Notes under the pieces: model-generated
What the model was told of the DNA's origin: nothing
The model's input: only the letters and a program-made list of their open reading frames with translations
The model's database searches: none
Assembly (NCBI RefSeq): GCF_002119665.1
Contig: NZ_CP021111.1
Span: 4,030,001-4,094,000, forward strand
Source: Bordetella genomosp. 13
Lineage (GTDB): Bacteria; Pseudomonadota; Gammaproteobacteria; Burkholderiales; Burkholderiaceae_B
DNA length: 64,000 bases
Direction: 5' to 3'
Position numbers and translations under genes: made by a program
Shown: positions 37,115-46,672 of the stretch, piece after piece
Numbering within the stretch: position 1 is the stretch's first letter
How the letters are laid out: every line of letters begins with the position of its first letter

Positions 37115-38053
37115 ATGAGCGCGTGGGTAGACGACCCGGCATCCGAGCCGCCGGTGCGGCGAGGCCGCATCCAGGGGCCGCCGATAGCGCTCGCTTACGA
37201 AGATTGGGGCAACCGGGCGGCGCCTCCCCTGGTATTGATCATGGGCATCGGTGCGCAGATGGTGCTGTGGCCCGACGGCTTCTGCAAAGCGCTTACGGCG
37301 ACCGGGTCGAGGGTGATCCGCTACGACAATCGTGACGTGGGCCTGTCCGGCAGGTTTCGCATGTCGACGCCCGCTCCGTCTATGTGGCGCCTGGCCATGC
37401 GCGCCCAGCTTGGATTGCGCACGCAGGTTCCCTACACACTGGACGACATGGCCGACGACGCCCTGCGGCTGCTGGACACGTTGAACATCCCGCAAGCGCA
37501 TGTGGTGGGCATGTCTTTGGGAGGCATGATCGGACAGGTCATGGCCGCCCGGCATCCGTGCCGCGTGCGCACGCTGACCCTGATGTCCACCAGCACCAAC
37601 CAGCCGTTGATGCCGCCGCCCGCGCCCCGGCTGCTGTGGAAGATGTGGCGCGGATCCATGCCCGCACCGGCGCACGTCCGCCAGGCGCGCATCAAATCTC
37701 TGCTGCATGCATTGGGTACGGCGCAGTATCCGGTACCGGATTCGGAACTGGAGCACATCGTACGGACCATGGGCGACAGAGGCCTGGATGGCGAGGGCGT
37801 GCGTCGGCAAGTGTGGGCGGTGCTGGGCACCGGCGACCTGCGGGTGTATTGCCGAGCCATCCGTGCGCCGACACTCGTGATCCACGGCACCGGAGACCGC
37901 ATGATGCCGCTGGCCGCCGGGCGCGCGGTGGCGCGGGCCATTCCAGGGGCGCGCCTGCGGCTGATACCGGGAATGGGACATGACCTGCCTCCAGCGCTGT
38001 GGCCCATGCTGGCGCGACTGATTGCCGAGCATGTGGGTGCGCCGGGAAACTGA
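37115..38053 (+). CDS. Alpha/beta hydrolase
   Basis: A 312-residue hydrolase. The nucleophile elbow is GMSLGGM (Ser in VVGMSLGGMIGQVMA), the oxyanion/N-terminal strand reads PPLVLIMGIGAQMVLWP, the acid is in HGTGDRMMPL and the catalytic His in GMGHDLP. No signal peptide. The frame begins at 36989, but ATG 37115 gives the normal family N-terminus. It resembles DhaA/LinB-like or aclacinomycin-esterase-like hydrolases broadly; substrate unknown. Confidence 0.85.
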   Translation: MSAWVDDPASEPPVRRGRIQGPPIALAYEDWGNRAAPPLVLIMGIGAQMVLWPDGFCKALTATGSRVIRYDNRDVGLSGRFRMSTPAPSMWRLAMRAQLGLRTQVPYTLDDMADDALRLLDTLNIPQAHVVGMSLGGMIGQVMAARHPCRVRTLTLMSTSTNQPLMPPPAPRLLWKMWRGSMPAPAHVRQARIKSLLHALGTAQYPVPDSELEHIVRTMGDRGLDGEGVRRQVWAVLGTGDLRVYCRAIRAPTLVIHGTGDRMMPLAAGRAVARAIPGARLRLIPGMGHDLPPALWPMLARLIAEHVGAPGN

Positions 38054-38208
38054 CTTGGGCGCAGCGACGGGCTCGGCCAGCGCGCCGCCGCCAGGTGGGC
38101 ATTCGCGTCGAGCGGCTCCGATACTTCGATACGGGAATGGCGGCCGAGAAACGAAGCCCTCGATCAAGGTTCGAACACCAGGCAATCCGTCGACCCGCCA
38201 TGCGCTGT

Positions 38209-38631
38209 CTACTTCTCTCGCAGCGACGCAAGTTGTCGCCGGTCCCGCTTGGTGGGACGGCCGTCCGAGATGGTTTGCGCGGGTTCGGGCGCCAGGCGGC
38301 GCATCTCGGCCGCGTGCTCGCGGGCCGCGCGGCTTTCGGGCGTTTCCTCATACAGCTGCGCTGCCACCGGAGCCGGGCCGCGCACGGCGCTGATGCCGCG
38401 CACGCGTACCTGCATCACCTGGTCCTGCCTGCGTATGCGCACGATGTCGCCGGGCCGCACCTCGCGGGCCGGCTTGGCAAGCTGATCATTGATAAGCACC
38501 CGGCCCTTCTCGACCTCCTGGGCGGCCAGGCTGCGCGTCTTGTAGAAGCGCGCGGCCCACAGCCACTTGTCCAGGCGCAGACGTTCGGCGGAAGCGACGC
38601 CGGGATTCGAAGCGGTTGACGATTTGGACAT
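38209..38631 (-). CDS. hslR: S4-domain RNA-binding heat-shock protein (Hsp15-like)
   Basis: A 140-residue protein with an N-terminal S4 RNA-binding domain (ERLRLDKWLWAARFYKTRSLAAQEVEKGRVLINDQLAKPAREVRPGD) and a basic C-terminus (RPTKRDRRQLASLREK). Hsp15 rescues stalled 50S subunits carrying peptidyl-tRNA in E. coli. The ATG at 38631 is preferred over 38664. The gene symbol follows family likeness. Confidence 0.85.
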   Translation of the reverse strand: MSKSSTASNPGVASAERLRLDKWLWAARFYKTRSLAAQEVEKGRVLINDQLAKPAREVRPGDIVRIRRQDQVMQVRVRGISAVRGPAPVAAQLYEETPESRAAREHAAEMRRLAPEPAQTISDGRPTKRDRRQLASLREK

Positions 38632-38668
38632 CGGTACATGATACGAGCACATGACGTCCGCCAATCAC

Positions 38669-38696
38669 TTGACAGATTCTGCAAGAGCGCTATAAT
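38669..38696 (+). promoter_or_regulatory. Consensus sigma-70 promoter upstream of tRNA-Gly
   Basis: TTGACA, a 16-base spacer and TATAAT, both perfect hexamers. The start point would be near 38703, 125 bases before the mature tRNA. The leader can fold: GCTGGGC and GCCCAGC pair near 38790-38820. Confidence 0.85.
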
Positions 38697-38827
38697 CTTT
38701 TTCTTTCGCGGAAACGCGTAGCCTGAAACCAAACAGGCGGCGCTGCGAAAAAGGCCTGCCCAAAAGAGGTCTGCCCGATAGCCCGATAAGCTGGGCAGGG
38801 AAACCGGGCAAGCCCAGCAAGACCCCT

Positions 38828-38903
38828 GCGGGAGTAGCTCAGTTGGTAGAGCGCAACCTTGCCAAGGTTGAGGTCGCGAGTTCGAGACTCGTCTCCCGCT
38901 CCA
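38828..38903 (+). tRNA. tRNA-Gly (GCC), island attachment site
   Basis: Identical in all 76 bases to the copy at 35715. A clc/IntB13-type integrase gene begins 225 bases downstream, which makes the 3' end of this tRNA (about 38886-38903, GACTCGTCTCCCGCTCCA) the likely attL core of the island. Elements of this family use an 18-bp repeat at the end of a tRNA-Gly. Confidence 0.97.
38886..38903 (+). other. Predicted attL core (18 bp at tRNA-Gly 3' end)
   Basis: The last 18 bases of the tRNA match the length and location used by ICEclc-type elements. The second copy (attR) should lie beyond the right end of the window; it was not seen within it. Confidence 0.6.
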
Positions 38904-38951
38904 ATTTATGATCTACAGACTTCCACTGACGTCTGTAAGTCATTGAAAAGA

Positions 38952-38971
38952 GGAGCTTCGGCTCCTTTTTT
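38952..38971 (+). terminator. Terminator after tRNA-Gly
   Basis: GGAGC, TTCG tetraloop, GCTCC and six Ts, 49 bases beyond the tRNA. The gap to the integrase also holds two copies of TCCACTGAC (about 38922 and 38995), which might be integrase arm sites. Confidence 0.85.
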
Positions 38972-39127
38972 CATTCCAGCGAAAGCCACGGAAGTCCACT
39001 GACAGCCACCATTTTTGAGGCCAAAAACAAGGCCAAAGAATGCGGGTCGTGCCGGTTCCGGGTTGTTGCTGGGGTTGGATCGGGATGACAAGCAGCATCG
39101 GGCCTAAGTCCAAGACTTAGGAGCTTG

Positions 39128-41065
39128 ATGATGACACTCTCTGATCTGACCGTGCGGCAAGCCAAGGCCGCCGAGAAAACCTACAGCATCCCCGACACCG
39201 ATGGCCTCGGCCTGGTGGTCGCCCGCACCGGCGGCAAGTCGTGGCATTTGCGCTATTACTGGCTCGGCAAGCAAAAGCGCATCTCCCTGGGGAACTACCC
39301 CGAGATCGGTTTGCGCGAAGCGCGCACCTTGCGCGACGAAGCCCGGGCGCTTCTGGCAAAGGGCGTCAACCCCCATACCGATCGGAAACAGAAGCGACAC
39401 GCGGTCAAGCTTGCGGCCGACTACACCTTCAAGGCCGTCTTCGATGCGTGGGTCGAGCATCGCCGCAAGGAAATCAAGGAGGGCAGGAACAGCACGCTGT
39501 CGCAAATCCTGCGGATCTTCAACAAGGACGTGCTGCCTAGCCTCAAGCAGATGTCGATCTACGACATTCGCCGGCCCCAACTCCTGGGCGTCCTGGCGAG
39601 GATCGAGGAGCGCAAGGCGTTCACCACTGCCGAGAAGGTCCGCACCTGGCTGGGGCAGTTGTTCCGCTATGCCCTCGTCATCGTGGAGGGGCTGGAAGCC
39701 AATCCGGCCTCCGACCTGGACGTGGTGGCCGAGCCCAAGCCCCCGGTGAACCACAACCCCTACCTGCATCTTCCGGAGCTTCCCGAGTTCCTGCACAAGC
39801 TCAGGCTCTACAACCCTCGTGGTTGGCAGACCCAACTCGGCATCCGGCTGCTGTTCCTGACCGGCGTGCGTACCGGCGAGCTGCGGCTGGCGACCCCGGA
39901 CCAGTTCGATCTCGACCGTGGCCTGTGGATCATCCCGCCGCAGATCGTCAAGCAACTCCAAGACGAGATGCGCAAGGCCGGCAAGCGCCCGCAGGACGTT
40001 CCGCCCTACATCGTGCCGTTGTCCGTGCAGGCCATCGAGATCGTGCGCTACCTGTTGGGTGTGATGAGGCCGGCCCAGGTCCATCTGCTCACGCACCGCA
40101 GCGAACTCAAGAAGCGCATCAGCGAGAACACCCTCAACGCGGCCTTGAAACGAATGGGCTACGAGGATCAACTGACCGGTCACGGCATCCGCGGAACCAT
40201 CTCGACGGCGCTCAACGAGATCGGCTATCCCAAGATTTGGGTGGACGCGCAGCTTTCGCACTCGGACCCGAACAAGGTGAGTTCGGCCTACAACCACGCC
40301 AAGTATGTTGAGCCGCGCCGCCGGATGATGCAGGACTGGGCGGATCGTCTCGATCTGCTCGAACAGGGCCAAGTGGAAGCGGCCAGCGCGCACCTCACGA
40401 TCCATATCGAGGGCGTGCCGGCCATGGCAGAGGAGGACAAGCCCAACACCATCGTCGCTGCTGCTTCTGCGGCATCCGTTCCGCCTGTGGTGGCCGAACC
40501 CATCGTCGTGACGCCAAACGACGGGGGAATCACATTCCAGCGACTGTCGCAGGTACCACCGCCCCCGACGCATGCGCCAGAGCCGGAGGTGTCTGTCATC
40601 CAGCGCGAGCGCGAGGAAATGCTGGTCATCTACGAATCGCCGAGCAGTCTGCCGGTCCCGCTGTTCGGCAAGTTGGCCGGGAAGTCCAAGGACCAGATCA
40701 ACCGCGAGCTGAAGGCGGGCAAGCTGCTGTCCATCAGCTTGGGCAACCGCGGGCAACGCGTGCCCGACTGGCAGCTGGTACCCCTCAAGCACAAGCTGGC
40801 ACAGGTGCTCATGAACCAGTGCCCGCATGCGGATCCGTGGGACCTGTACCGGATGCTGACCCGCCCACATCCGGACCTGGGTGATCGCGCAGCCATCGAC
40901 ATCGTGACACCAGGAAATTTGGGCATGGTCGTGCGGGTCATCGCGGGCACCCAGCAGCAGCCAAACAGGCCCGGACCTGACTCGTCTGTGCAAGGTATTC
41001 CAGAGGAGACTCGCCAGCGCATTCAACGGTTGCTAAATGATGCGGCAATGCTCGAAAGTGCCTGA
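39128..41065 (+). CDS. Site-specific tyrosine integrase, clc/IntB13 type
   Basis: A 645-residue P4-type integrase, of the large class found on ICEclc-family elements. The N-terminal DUF4102 domain opens LTVRQAKAAEKTYSIPDTDGLGLVV. Catalytic residues are present: Arg248 (TGVRTGELR), His352/Arg355 (GHGIRGT), His378 (QLSHSD) and Tyr388 (SAYNH). A C-terminal extension of about 240 residues is typical of this subgroup. ATG codons at 39128 and 39131 are both possible; AGGAG precedes them. Its stop lies three bases before an IS21 element. Confidence 0.93.
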   Translation: MMTLSDLTVRQAKAAEKTYSIPDTDGLGLVVARTGGKSWHLRYYWLGKQKRISLGNYPEIGLREARTLRDEARALLAKGVNPHTDRKQKRHAVKLAADYTFKAVFDAWVEHRRKEIKEGRNSTLSQILRIFNKDVLPSLKQMSIYDIRRPQLLGVLARIEERKAFTTAEKVRTWLGQLFRYALVIVEGLEANPASDLDVVAEPKPPVNHNPYLHLPELPEFLHKLRLYNPRGWQTQLGIRLLFLTGVRTGELRLATPDQFDLDRGLWIIPPQIVKQLQDEMRKAGKRPQDVPPYIVPLSVQAIEIVRYLLGVMRPAQVHLLTHRSELKKRISENTLNAALKRMGYEDQLTGHGIRGTISTALNEIGYPKIWVDAQLSHSDPNKVSSAYNHAKYVEPRRRMMQDWADRLDLLEQGQVEAASAHLTIHIEGVPAMAEEDKPNTIVAAASAASVPPVVAEPIVVTPNDGGITFQRLSQVPPPPTHAPEPEVSVIQREREEMLVIYESPSSLPVPLFGKLAGKSKDQINRELKAGKLLSISLGNRGQRVPDWQLVPLKHKLAQVLMNQCPHADPWDLYRMLTRPHPDLGDRAAIDIVTPGNLGMVVRVIAGTQQQPNRPGPDSSVQGIPEETRQRIQRLLNDAAMLESA

Positions 41066-41184
41066 CGCTGTTGGCGCGCATCCAGAACTGACCCACTTTC
41101 GGCGGTGATGCGCGGGTAAAACTGACCCACCTGAAGCCCACATCCTGAGCATCTTTTGCTCGGGGGATTTCAGGAGTGATCACC

Positions 41185-42684
41185 ATGGTCATGTTGGCCA
41201 AGATCCGGCGGATGCATTTCCGCGATGGCCTGCCGCTGCGCGAGATCGCCAAGCGCACGGGCCTATCCCGCAATACCATCCGGCGATGGCTGCGCAGCGG
41301 CCAGTCCGAGCCGGTCTATCCCAGGCGAGCCTCGCCCTCCCGGCTCGATCCCTACCGGTCCCAGTTGGAGACGTGGCTGCGTGCCGACAGCCATCGTCCC
41401 CGGCGGGAACAACGCACCGCCAAGGTGCTGTTCTCGCAGTTGCAGGCGATCGGCTATCCGGGCACCTACACCCGGGTGACGGCCTTCATCCGCCAGTGGA
41501 AGGCGGCCGGCGGCGCCAGCCGCCGCCCGGCCTTCGTGCCGTTGCACTTTCCTCCGGGTGAAGCCTTCCAGTTCGACTGGAGCCGCGAGTACGCCTTCGT
41601 CGGCAGCCACGCCAAGATGCCGCTGGATCTCGCCCACGTGAAGCTGGCCTGCAGCCGCGCCTTCTGGTTGGTGGCCTATCCCACCCAGAGCCACGAGATG
41701 CTGTTCGATGCTCATACCCAGGCGTTTACCGCCTTCGGTGGCGTGCCGCGCCGCGGCATCTACGACAACATGAAGACGGCGGTGGACGGGATCGGCCAGC
41801 ACCGGGAACGGCGGGTCAACGCCCGCTTCCACGCCATGACCAGCCACTACCTGTTCGCCGCGGAGTTCTGCAACCGCGCCGCGGGTTGGGAGAAGGGGCG
41901 GGTCGAGAAGAACGTGCAGGACCGGCGCCGACAGATCTGGATCGAGGCCGGGGCCCGCCACTGGCCAGATCTGGACACCCTCAACGCCTGGCTCGCCAGC
42001 GAGTGCCGCGCCGCTTGGCCGATGCAGGCGCATCCGGATGCCTCCGACATCACCGTGGCCGAAGCTCTGGAGGACGAACAGCCCCACCTGATGCCGATGC
42101 CCGCGCCCTTCGACGGCTACATCGAGCGGCCGGTGCGGGTCAGTTCGACCGCGCTGGTCAGCTTCCAGCGCAACCGCTACAGCGTGCCGTGCGAACACGC
42201 CCACGCCGTCGCCAGCCTGCGCGTGTATCCCTTCGAACTGGCCGTGGTGGTCGGCGAGGCCGAGGTCGCCCGCCACCGGCGCAGCTTCGAGCGTGATCGG
42301 GTCCACTACGACTGGCAGCACTACATCGCCCTGGTCCAGCGCAAGCCGGGGGCACTGCGTGACGGCGCGCCGTTCCTGTCCATGCCCGATCCGCTGCGCA
42401 AGCTGCAGCAGGTGTTGCTGCGCCAGCCTCACGGCGACCGCGCCATGGCCCAGGTGCTGGCCGCCGTACCCGTGCACGGGCTCGAAGCGGTACTGGTGGC
42501 GGTGGAACTGGCACTCGAGTCCGGCCTGGTGCGCGCCGACCACGTGCTCAACGTGCTGGGGCGATTGCAGCATCCGGACCGCACGATCGAGACGGTCGCC
42601 TCGCGAGTGACGCTGCGTCATCCGCCGGTGTCCGATCCGGCCCGCTACGACGCCCTGCGGGAGGCAGATCATGTCGACGCCTGA
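41185..42684 (+). CDS. istA: IS21 transposase IstA
   Basis: A 499-residue DDE transposase. The N-terminal helix-turn-helix is [19 protein letters not shown]; the integrase core has [13 protein letters not shown] (first Asp), [14 protein letters not shown] (second Asp) and [13 protein letters not shown] (Glu). GTG at 41176 is possible, but AGGAG lies ten bases before the ATG at 41185. It overlaps istB by 14 bases. Confidence 0.95.
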   Translation: MVMLAKIRRMHFRDGLPLREIAKRTGLSRNTIRRWLRSGQSEPVYPRRASPSRLDPYRSQLETWLRADSHRPRREQRTAKVLFSQLQAIGYPGTYTRVTAFIRQWKAAGGASRRPAFVPLHFPPGEAFQFDWSREYAFVGSHAKMPLDLAHVKLACSRAFWLVAYPTQSHEMLFDAHTQAFTAFGGVPRRGIYDNMKTAVDGIGQHRERRVNARFHAMTSHYLFAAEFCNRAAGWEKGRVEKNVQDRRRQIWIEAGARHWPDLDTLNAWLASECRAAWPMQAHPDASDITVAEALEDEQPHLMPMPAPFDGYIERPVRVSSTALVSFQRNRYSVPCEHAHAVASLRVYPFELAVVVGEAEVARHRRSFERDRVHYDWQHYIALVQRKPGALRDGAPFLSMPDPLRKLQQVLLRQPHGDRAMAQVLAAVPVHGLEAVLVAVELALESGLVRADHVLNVLGRLQHPDRTIETVASRVTLRHPPVSDPARYDALREADHVDA

Positions 42685-43462
42685 CCTGCCGCTGCGCATG
42701 CAGCAGCTCAAGCTGCACGGCATGGCCAGCCAGTGGCCCGAACTGCTGGCCAAGATGCGCCTGCACACCATGGAGCCCGAACACTGGATGGCCGAACTGC
42801 TGCAGGCCGAGTCCGCCGAACGGCAGGTTCGTGCCCAGGCCAACCAGATGAAGGCCGCACGTTTCCCCGTCCATCGTGACCTGCTCGGGTTCGACTTCGC
42901 GGCCAGTCCCGTTGATCGCGCACTGGTCGAACGACTCCACCAGGGTGACTTCATCCACACCCCCGAGAACGTCGTCCTTGTCGGTGGACCGGGCACCGGC
43001 AAGACCCACCTGGCCACCGCCATCGGCATCCAGGCCGTGCGCCAGCATCGCCTGCGCGTGCGCTTCTTCTCCACCATCGAACTGGTCAATGCGCTGGAGA
43101 AGGAACAGGCCCAGGGCAAGGCCGGGCAGATCGCCCTGCGCCTGACCTATGCCGACCTGGTCATCCTCGATGAACTGGGCTACCTGCCGTTCACCCCCTC
43201 AGGCGGCGCGCTGCTGTTCCACCTGATCAGCAAGCTCTACGAGCGCACCAGCCTCGCCATCACCACCAACTTGGCCTTCTCCGAATGGGGTCAGGTGTTC
43301 GGCGACGCCAAGATGACCACCGCGCTGCTGGATCGCATCACCCACCACTGCCACATCCTGGAGACCGGCAACGACTCCTGGCGGCTGCGCAACAGCACCG
43401 CCGCCAACAAGACCAAAGCCAGAATCAGGGCAAAGGAGGCCACCACCCAGACCACCAACTGA
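42671..43462 (+). CDS. istB: IS21 helper ATPase IstB
   Basis: A 263-residue AAA+ ATPase that assists IstA. Walker A is GGPGTGKT (105-112); Walker B is [19 protein letters not shown] and [13 protein letters not shown] follow. Complete. Confidence 0.96.
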   Translation: MSTPDLPLRMQQLKLHGMASQWPELLAKMRLHTMEPEHWMAELLQAESAERQVRAQANQMKAARFPVHRDLLGFDFAASPVDRALVERLHQGDFIHTPENVVLVGGPGTGKTHLATAIGIQAVRQHRLRVRFFSTIELVNALEKEQAQGKAGQIALRLTYADLVILDELGYLPFTPSGGALLFHLISKLYERTSLAITTNLAFSEWGQVFGDAKMTTALLDRITHHCHILETGNDSWRLRNSTAANKTKARIRAKEATTQTTN

Positions 43463-43536
43463 TACCCTCAGCCCCGTACACCGGGTGGGTCAAAGTTCAA
43501 CGCGCAGCCTGGGTCAGTTTTAAGTGCGCGCCAACA

Positions 43537-43659
43537 GACGTTGGCAGCGGGGGAGCCGCTGAGGTGGCCGGCGCGCCATTGGGCGACGCCCCATCCAACG
43601 GCAATACCGGCAGCAACCAGCGTCAAGCCGGCAAGGATGTTTCTCGAAGAGGTATTCAT
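43537..43659 (-). pseudogene. Truncated efflux RND adaptor (CusB/CzcB-like) N-terminus
   Basis: About 41 residues remain: MNTSSRNILAGLTLVAAGIAVGWGV..., a membrane/signal segment typical of CusB-type periplasmic adaptors. The IS21 end then cuts the frame after AANV. It follows the TolC-family gene by 15 bases, the order of cusC-cusB. The rest of the gene is not on the other side of the IS, so it has been deleted. Confidence 0.7.
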
Positions 43660-43674
43660 GGCGAGGGTCTCCAC

Positions 43675-44982
43675 TCAGTCCGCGATCAGGCTGTTCAGTC
43701 GGGCGACGAGGCTGTCGCGCTGCGCTCCAAGGTCGATCAGACGCATGCGCGTCTCCAGCACCTGGGCGCGTGCACTGAGCACAGCGCTCAGGTCCCCCTT
43801 GGCGGATCGGTAGTTGCTCAATGCAAGCGCCGCTCGGTTCCGTACCAGTTGCAAGCCGGCGGTCTGCAGGCGGTCGATCTGGCTGTTCAACGCTTGGAGT
43901 TCGGCGGCGCTGTCGTCCAGCTCCTGCAAATGCCGCCGCGCCACGTCTTCGCGTTCGGCGTCCAGACGTTCCAACTCGTGCCGTTTTGCCTCGATCATGG
44001 GCACTTGGCGTCGATCCTTCTGCCAAGGCAGATCGAATGTCACCTGAAATGACACCATGTCGCCCCATCGGCGATCACGCCGGCTATAGGCTATCTCCCA
44101 GGCCCAATCGCCGCGGGTCTCTGATTGGGCTTCGCGGGACTCGGCCCGGGCCATGCTTTGCATCGCCGGATAGAGTTCAAGCTCCGCGTGATTCGCCAGT
44201 TCTGTGCGCAGTTGCGCGACGGGGCGAGTGAGCGGGCCTGGATCGCCTTGCAGTGCTTCGTCGGCCCTGGAGCCCACCCAGCGCCGCAACGCGGCCCTGG
44301 CCTTGGCCCGGTCCCGCTGTAGATCGTCACGGCGGTCCGTGAGTGTCAGCGCCTCCTGTTCCGCGACCAACAGATCGCCAGCCTGGGCGGTGCCGCCGGC
44401 GACGCGAGCGGGGAGACTGTCTTGCAGGCGCTGGTTCTCCGCGAGCAGTTCCGTCAGCAGTATCTCCCGTTGCTCCACCGCCTGCGCGGCGATCCACGCC
44501 AGGCTGAGTTCCTGGCGGATCTGCAATCGCTGCAAAACCAGCGCCGCGCGTTCTCGATCCACACGCGCCTGCGCGCTGGCGACCTGGGCGTCGCGCTTGG
44601 CCCTGTTGGGCACTTCCTGCATGAGCGCCAAGCGCTGCATCGTCATGGATTCGCGCGTCATGCTCCAGCGATCCATGCCGCTGATGGGGTAGTTTTCGAT
44701 GCCGAGCGAGAGCTTGGGGTCGGGCAGCGAGCCTGCTGCCTTCTGCACGGATTCGGCGACGTTAACCTGCAACTGCTGCGCGCTTATGCGTGGGCTCTGC
44801 TGCTCCGCGATAAGGCGTGCCTCAGCAAAATCGAGGGCGTAGGCTACAGGCGAGACAAGCGCACTGCCCGCCAACGCGATGCTGATAGCTTTCAGACGAT
44901 GCACTCGCATCGAGGCCGGCGTTGTGCCTCGGCCGTACGCCGACGGGCGCCCCTCGGGGGCGCCAAAAAAGGGAGTAAACAT
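43675..44982 (-). CDS. TolC-family outer membrane efflux protein (CusC/CzcC-like)
   Basis: A 435-residue outer membrane channel protein. A signal peptide (MRVHRLKAISIALAGSALVSPVAYA) begins at residue 25, then come two outer-membrane efflux repeats with long coiled-coil helices (AQVASAQARVDRERAALVLQRLQIRQ). GAGGACAACC precedes the ATG at 44982; ATG 44910 would start at the signal peptide but has no ribosome-binding site. Its RND partners are truncated or lost, so metal efflux through this operon is probably dead here. Confidence 0.82.
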   Translation of the reverse strand: MFTPFFGAPEGRPSAYGRGTTPASMRVHRLKAISIALAGSALVSPVAYALDFAEARLIAEQQSPRISAQQLQVNVAESVQKAAGSLPDPKLSLGIENYPISGMDRWSMTRESMTMQRLALMQEVPNRAKRDAQVASAQARVDRERAALVLQRLQIRQELSLAWIAAQAVEQREILLTELLAENQRLQDSLPARVAGGTAQAGDLLVAEQEALTLTDRRDDLQRDRAKARAALRRWVGSRADEALQGDPGPLTRPVAQLRTELANHAELELYPAMQSMARAESREAQSETRGDWAWEIAYSRRDRRWGDMVSFQVTFDLPWQKDRRQVPMIEAKRHELERLDAEREDVARRHLQELDDSAAELQALNSQIDRLQTAGLQLVRNRAALALSNYRSAKGDLSAVLSARAQVLETRMRLIDLGAQRDSLVARLNSLIAD

Positions 44983-45142
44983 GGTTGTCCTCGGAATTGG
45001 TATTCACGAAATCACGTGGTCTGCCGCATCGGTGCGCGGCGAGCACGGACACATAAATCAATTCCGCAGGACTTGGAACGTGAGGTAGATCGGCGGAAAG
45101 CCCGCGCGGGGATTGGGAGGAATGTAGGTAACGTGCCGCCTG

Positions 45143-45990
45143 AGAACGTGTTCAAAGTCTCGCCCTCTTGATGTGAGAAGCTCGCTGGGTGAGAAAAGGC
45201 TACCCCAGCGACATCAAGCGCGAGCAGTTCGAGGTGATCCGGCCATTGCTGGAGAGTGCGCGCAGAAAGACTGCCCCACGCAAAGTGGAGCTGTACGAGG
45301 TGTTCTGCGCCGTGCTGTACCTGCTGCGCACGGGCTGTCAGTGGCGGGCACTGCCCAGCGACTTTCCCAAATGGCGCACCGTGCACTCGTACTTTGCCAT
45401 CTGGAGCGAGCCACGCGAGGGTGGCAGCCTGCTGGAGCAGGCATTAAAAAAATCAGGTTGGCGCGGCCCGCGAGAAACTGGGGCGCAACGCCTGCAGCAC
45501 GCTCTTGATCGTGGACGCGCAGAGCGTGAAGAACACGGACACGGCGGGCTTGAAGGGCTATGACGCAGGCAAGAAGGTCTCGGGCATCAAGCGCCACATC
45601 GCGGTGGACACCCAGGGATTGCCGCATGCGATAGCGGTGACCACGGCCGAGGTGACGGACCGCAAAGGCGCACTGCAGGCGCTACAGCGCTGCAAGCCCC
45701 GGTTGAGCCGGCTACAAAGCCTGCTGTGCGATGCAGGCTACATCGGTCGGCCGTTCGCGCAAGGCGTGCAGCAGATTCTGGGAGGGCATGTGACGGTGCA
45801 GATCGCCAAGAGAAGCGAGCTTCACACTTTCAAAGTGATGCCCAAGCGCTGGGTCGTGGAACGCAGCTTTGCCTGGCTGGACAAGAACAGGAGGCTGTGG
45901 AAGAACTGCGAGCGATGGCTCAACACCAGCCTGCAGTTCGTCCACTTGGCATTCTTGGTGCTCTTGCTCAAAAGACTTTGAACACGCTCT
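45143..45990 (+). mobile_element. IS5-family insertion sequence
   Basis: An element of about 848 bases with 18-bp ends AGAACGTGTTCAAAGTCT and AGACTTTGAACACGCTCT that match at 17 of 18 positions. It carries one transposase in two frames. It separates the TolC-family gene from an upstream gene on the same strand, whose 3' end it cuts. The exact outer base is uncertain by one or two. Confidence 0.85.
45189..45981 (+). CDS. IS5-family transposase, two frames (frameshift)
   Basis: Frame 1 (45189-45563) holds YPSDIKREQFEVIRPLLESARRKT...CQWRALPSDFPKW; frame 2 resumes near 45452 with QVGAAREKLGRNACSTLLIVDAQSVKNTDTAG and ends in WVVERSFAWLDKNRRLWKNCE, so the DDE residues are split between frames. The switch is at A7 (45446-45452); a shift of +1, or loss of one A, restores the normal protein. 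This could be programmed slippage or inactivation. Confidence 0.85.
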
Positions 45991-46362
45991 GAGGGCTACC
46001 CGGTCGAGAACCAACCCGGGCAGCGAGTTGGCGAGCCACATCACGTGCGCCGCGAGAAACTGAATGTCCAGCCCCTGCCATGAAAGCGCCGACTCCCGAT
46101 CGCCACTGCAATGAGCGTGGCACAACTGTGGCGCTTCGCTGTCCATGGAATCAGGCATGCCGGTGCAATCCGACATTGGCAACTTGTCAGCCTGCTGCAT
46201 CGAGATCGTGGCACGCATTTGCGTGGTTTCCACAGATGCCCTCGGGTCTGGCTTGGGACAGACGTACATCGCCATCGCAACCTGCGAGAAAAGCAAGGTT
46301 ACGACTAGGCCGCTGGTAATCCAGCGGCTCCATCTTGCGAGAAGGCGCCTTAAGCCGATCAT
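45991..46362 (-). pseudogene. Secreted small protein gene cut by IS5
   Basis: About 124 residues remain: MIGLRRLLARWSRWITSGLVVTLLFSQVAMAMYVCPKPDPRAS..., a signal peptide and a Cys/Met/His-containing mature part (CHAHCSGD). The IS5 end truncates its C-terminus. It precedes the TolC-type gene on the same strand, so it was probably the first gene of the metal-efflux operon. I do not know its function. Confidence 0.6.
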
Positions 46363-46643
46363 GCGGACATACTATTGGAAGTTGTAGGGAGTTGAATTGA
46401 TCAAGGTCAGTTTCCAGGATGAATTGATGCGTCTGGACGGCGCCTTGGCCCGAACCGGCACCCGCTGCAAATCCACCGGCAAGGGCGGGCACCGCACGTG
46501 GTTGTCATGCTTTACGCGCCTCGGCAACTCGCAAGGCTCTAAGCTCAAATCGATCAGCTACAAGATTCGTCTGTCCCGAGAGTCGCTGCAGGTGCGTAAT
46601 GACCTCGTAGGGGCCATCGGCTATTGGGCGCGTGCAGATTCCG
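46363..46643. other. Gap with no supportable gene
   Basis: An open frame on plus (46397-46672, TTG start) runs into the IS3 end and shows no family features. I see no promoter or RNA here that I can support. Confidence 0.5.
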
Positions 46644-46672
46644 TGACCTGCCCCCTTTCTCAGGGCCACTAG

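Larger units (their letters stand above)
41069..43536 (+). mobile_element. IS21-family insertion sequence
   Basis: A 2468-base element bounded by perfect 12-bp inverted repeats TGTTGGCGCGCA / TGCGCGCCAACA, with internal repeats of ACTGACCCAC near both ends, as in IS21. It carries istA and istB. No clean target duplication: the flanks read GACGC and GACGT. The left side is the integrase and the right side is the middle of an efflux gene, which points to a deletion next to the IS. Confidence 0.92.

Noticed and set aside
35715..38903. Region between the two tRNA-Gly genes as a separate island
   Set aside because: Both tRNAs are complete, and the genes between (SDR, hydrolase, Hsp15-like) show no integrase or mobility gene.
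46397..46672. 91-residue plus-strand ORF
   Set aside because: TTG start, no family features, and it runs into the IS3 terminal repeat.
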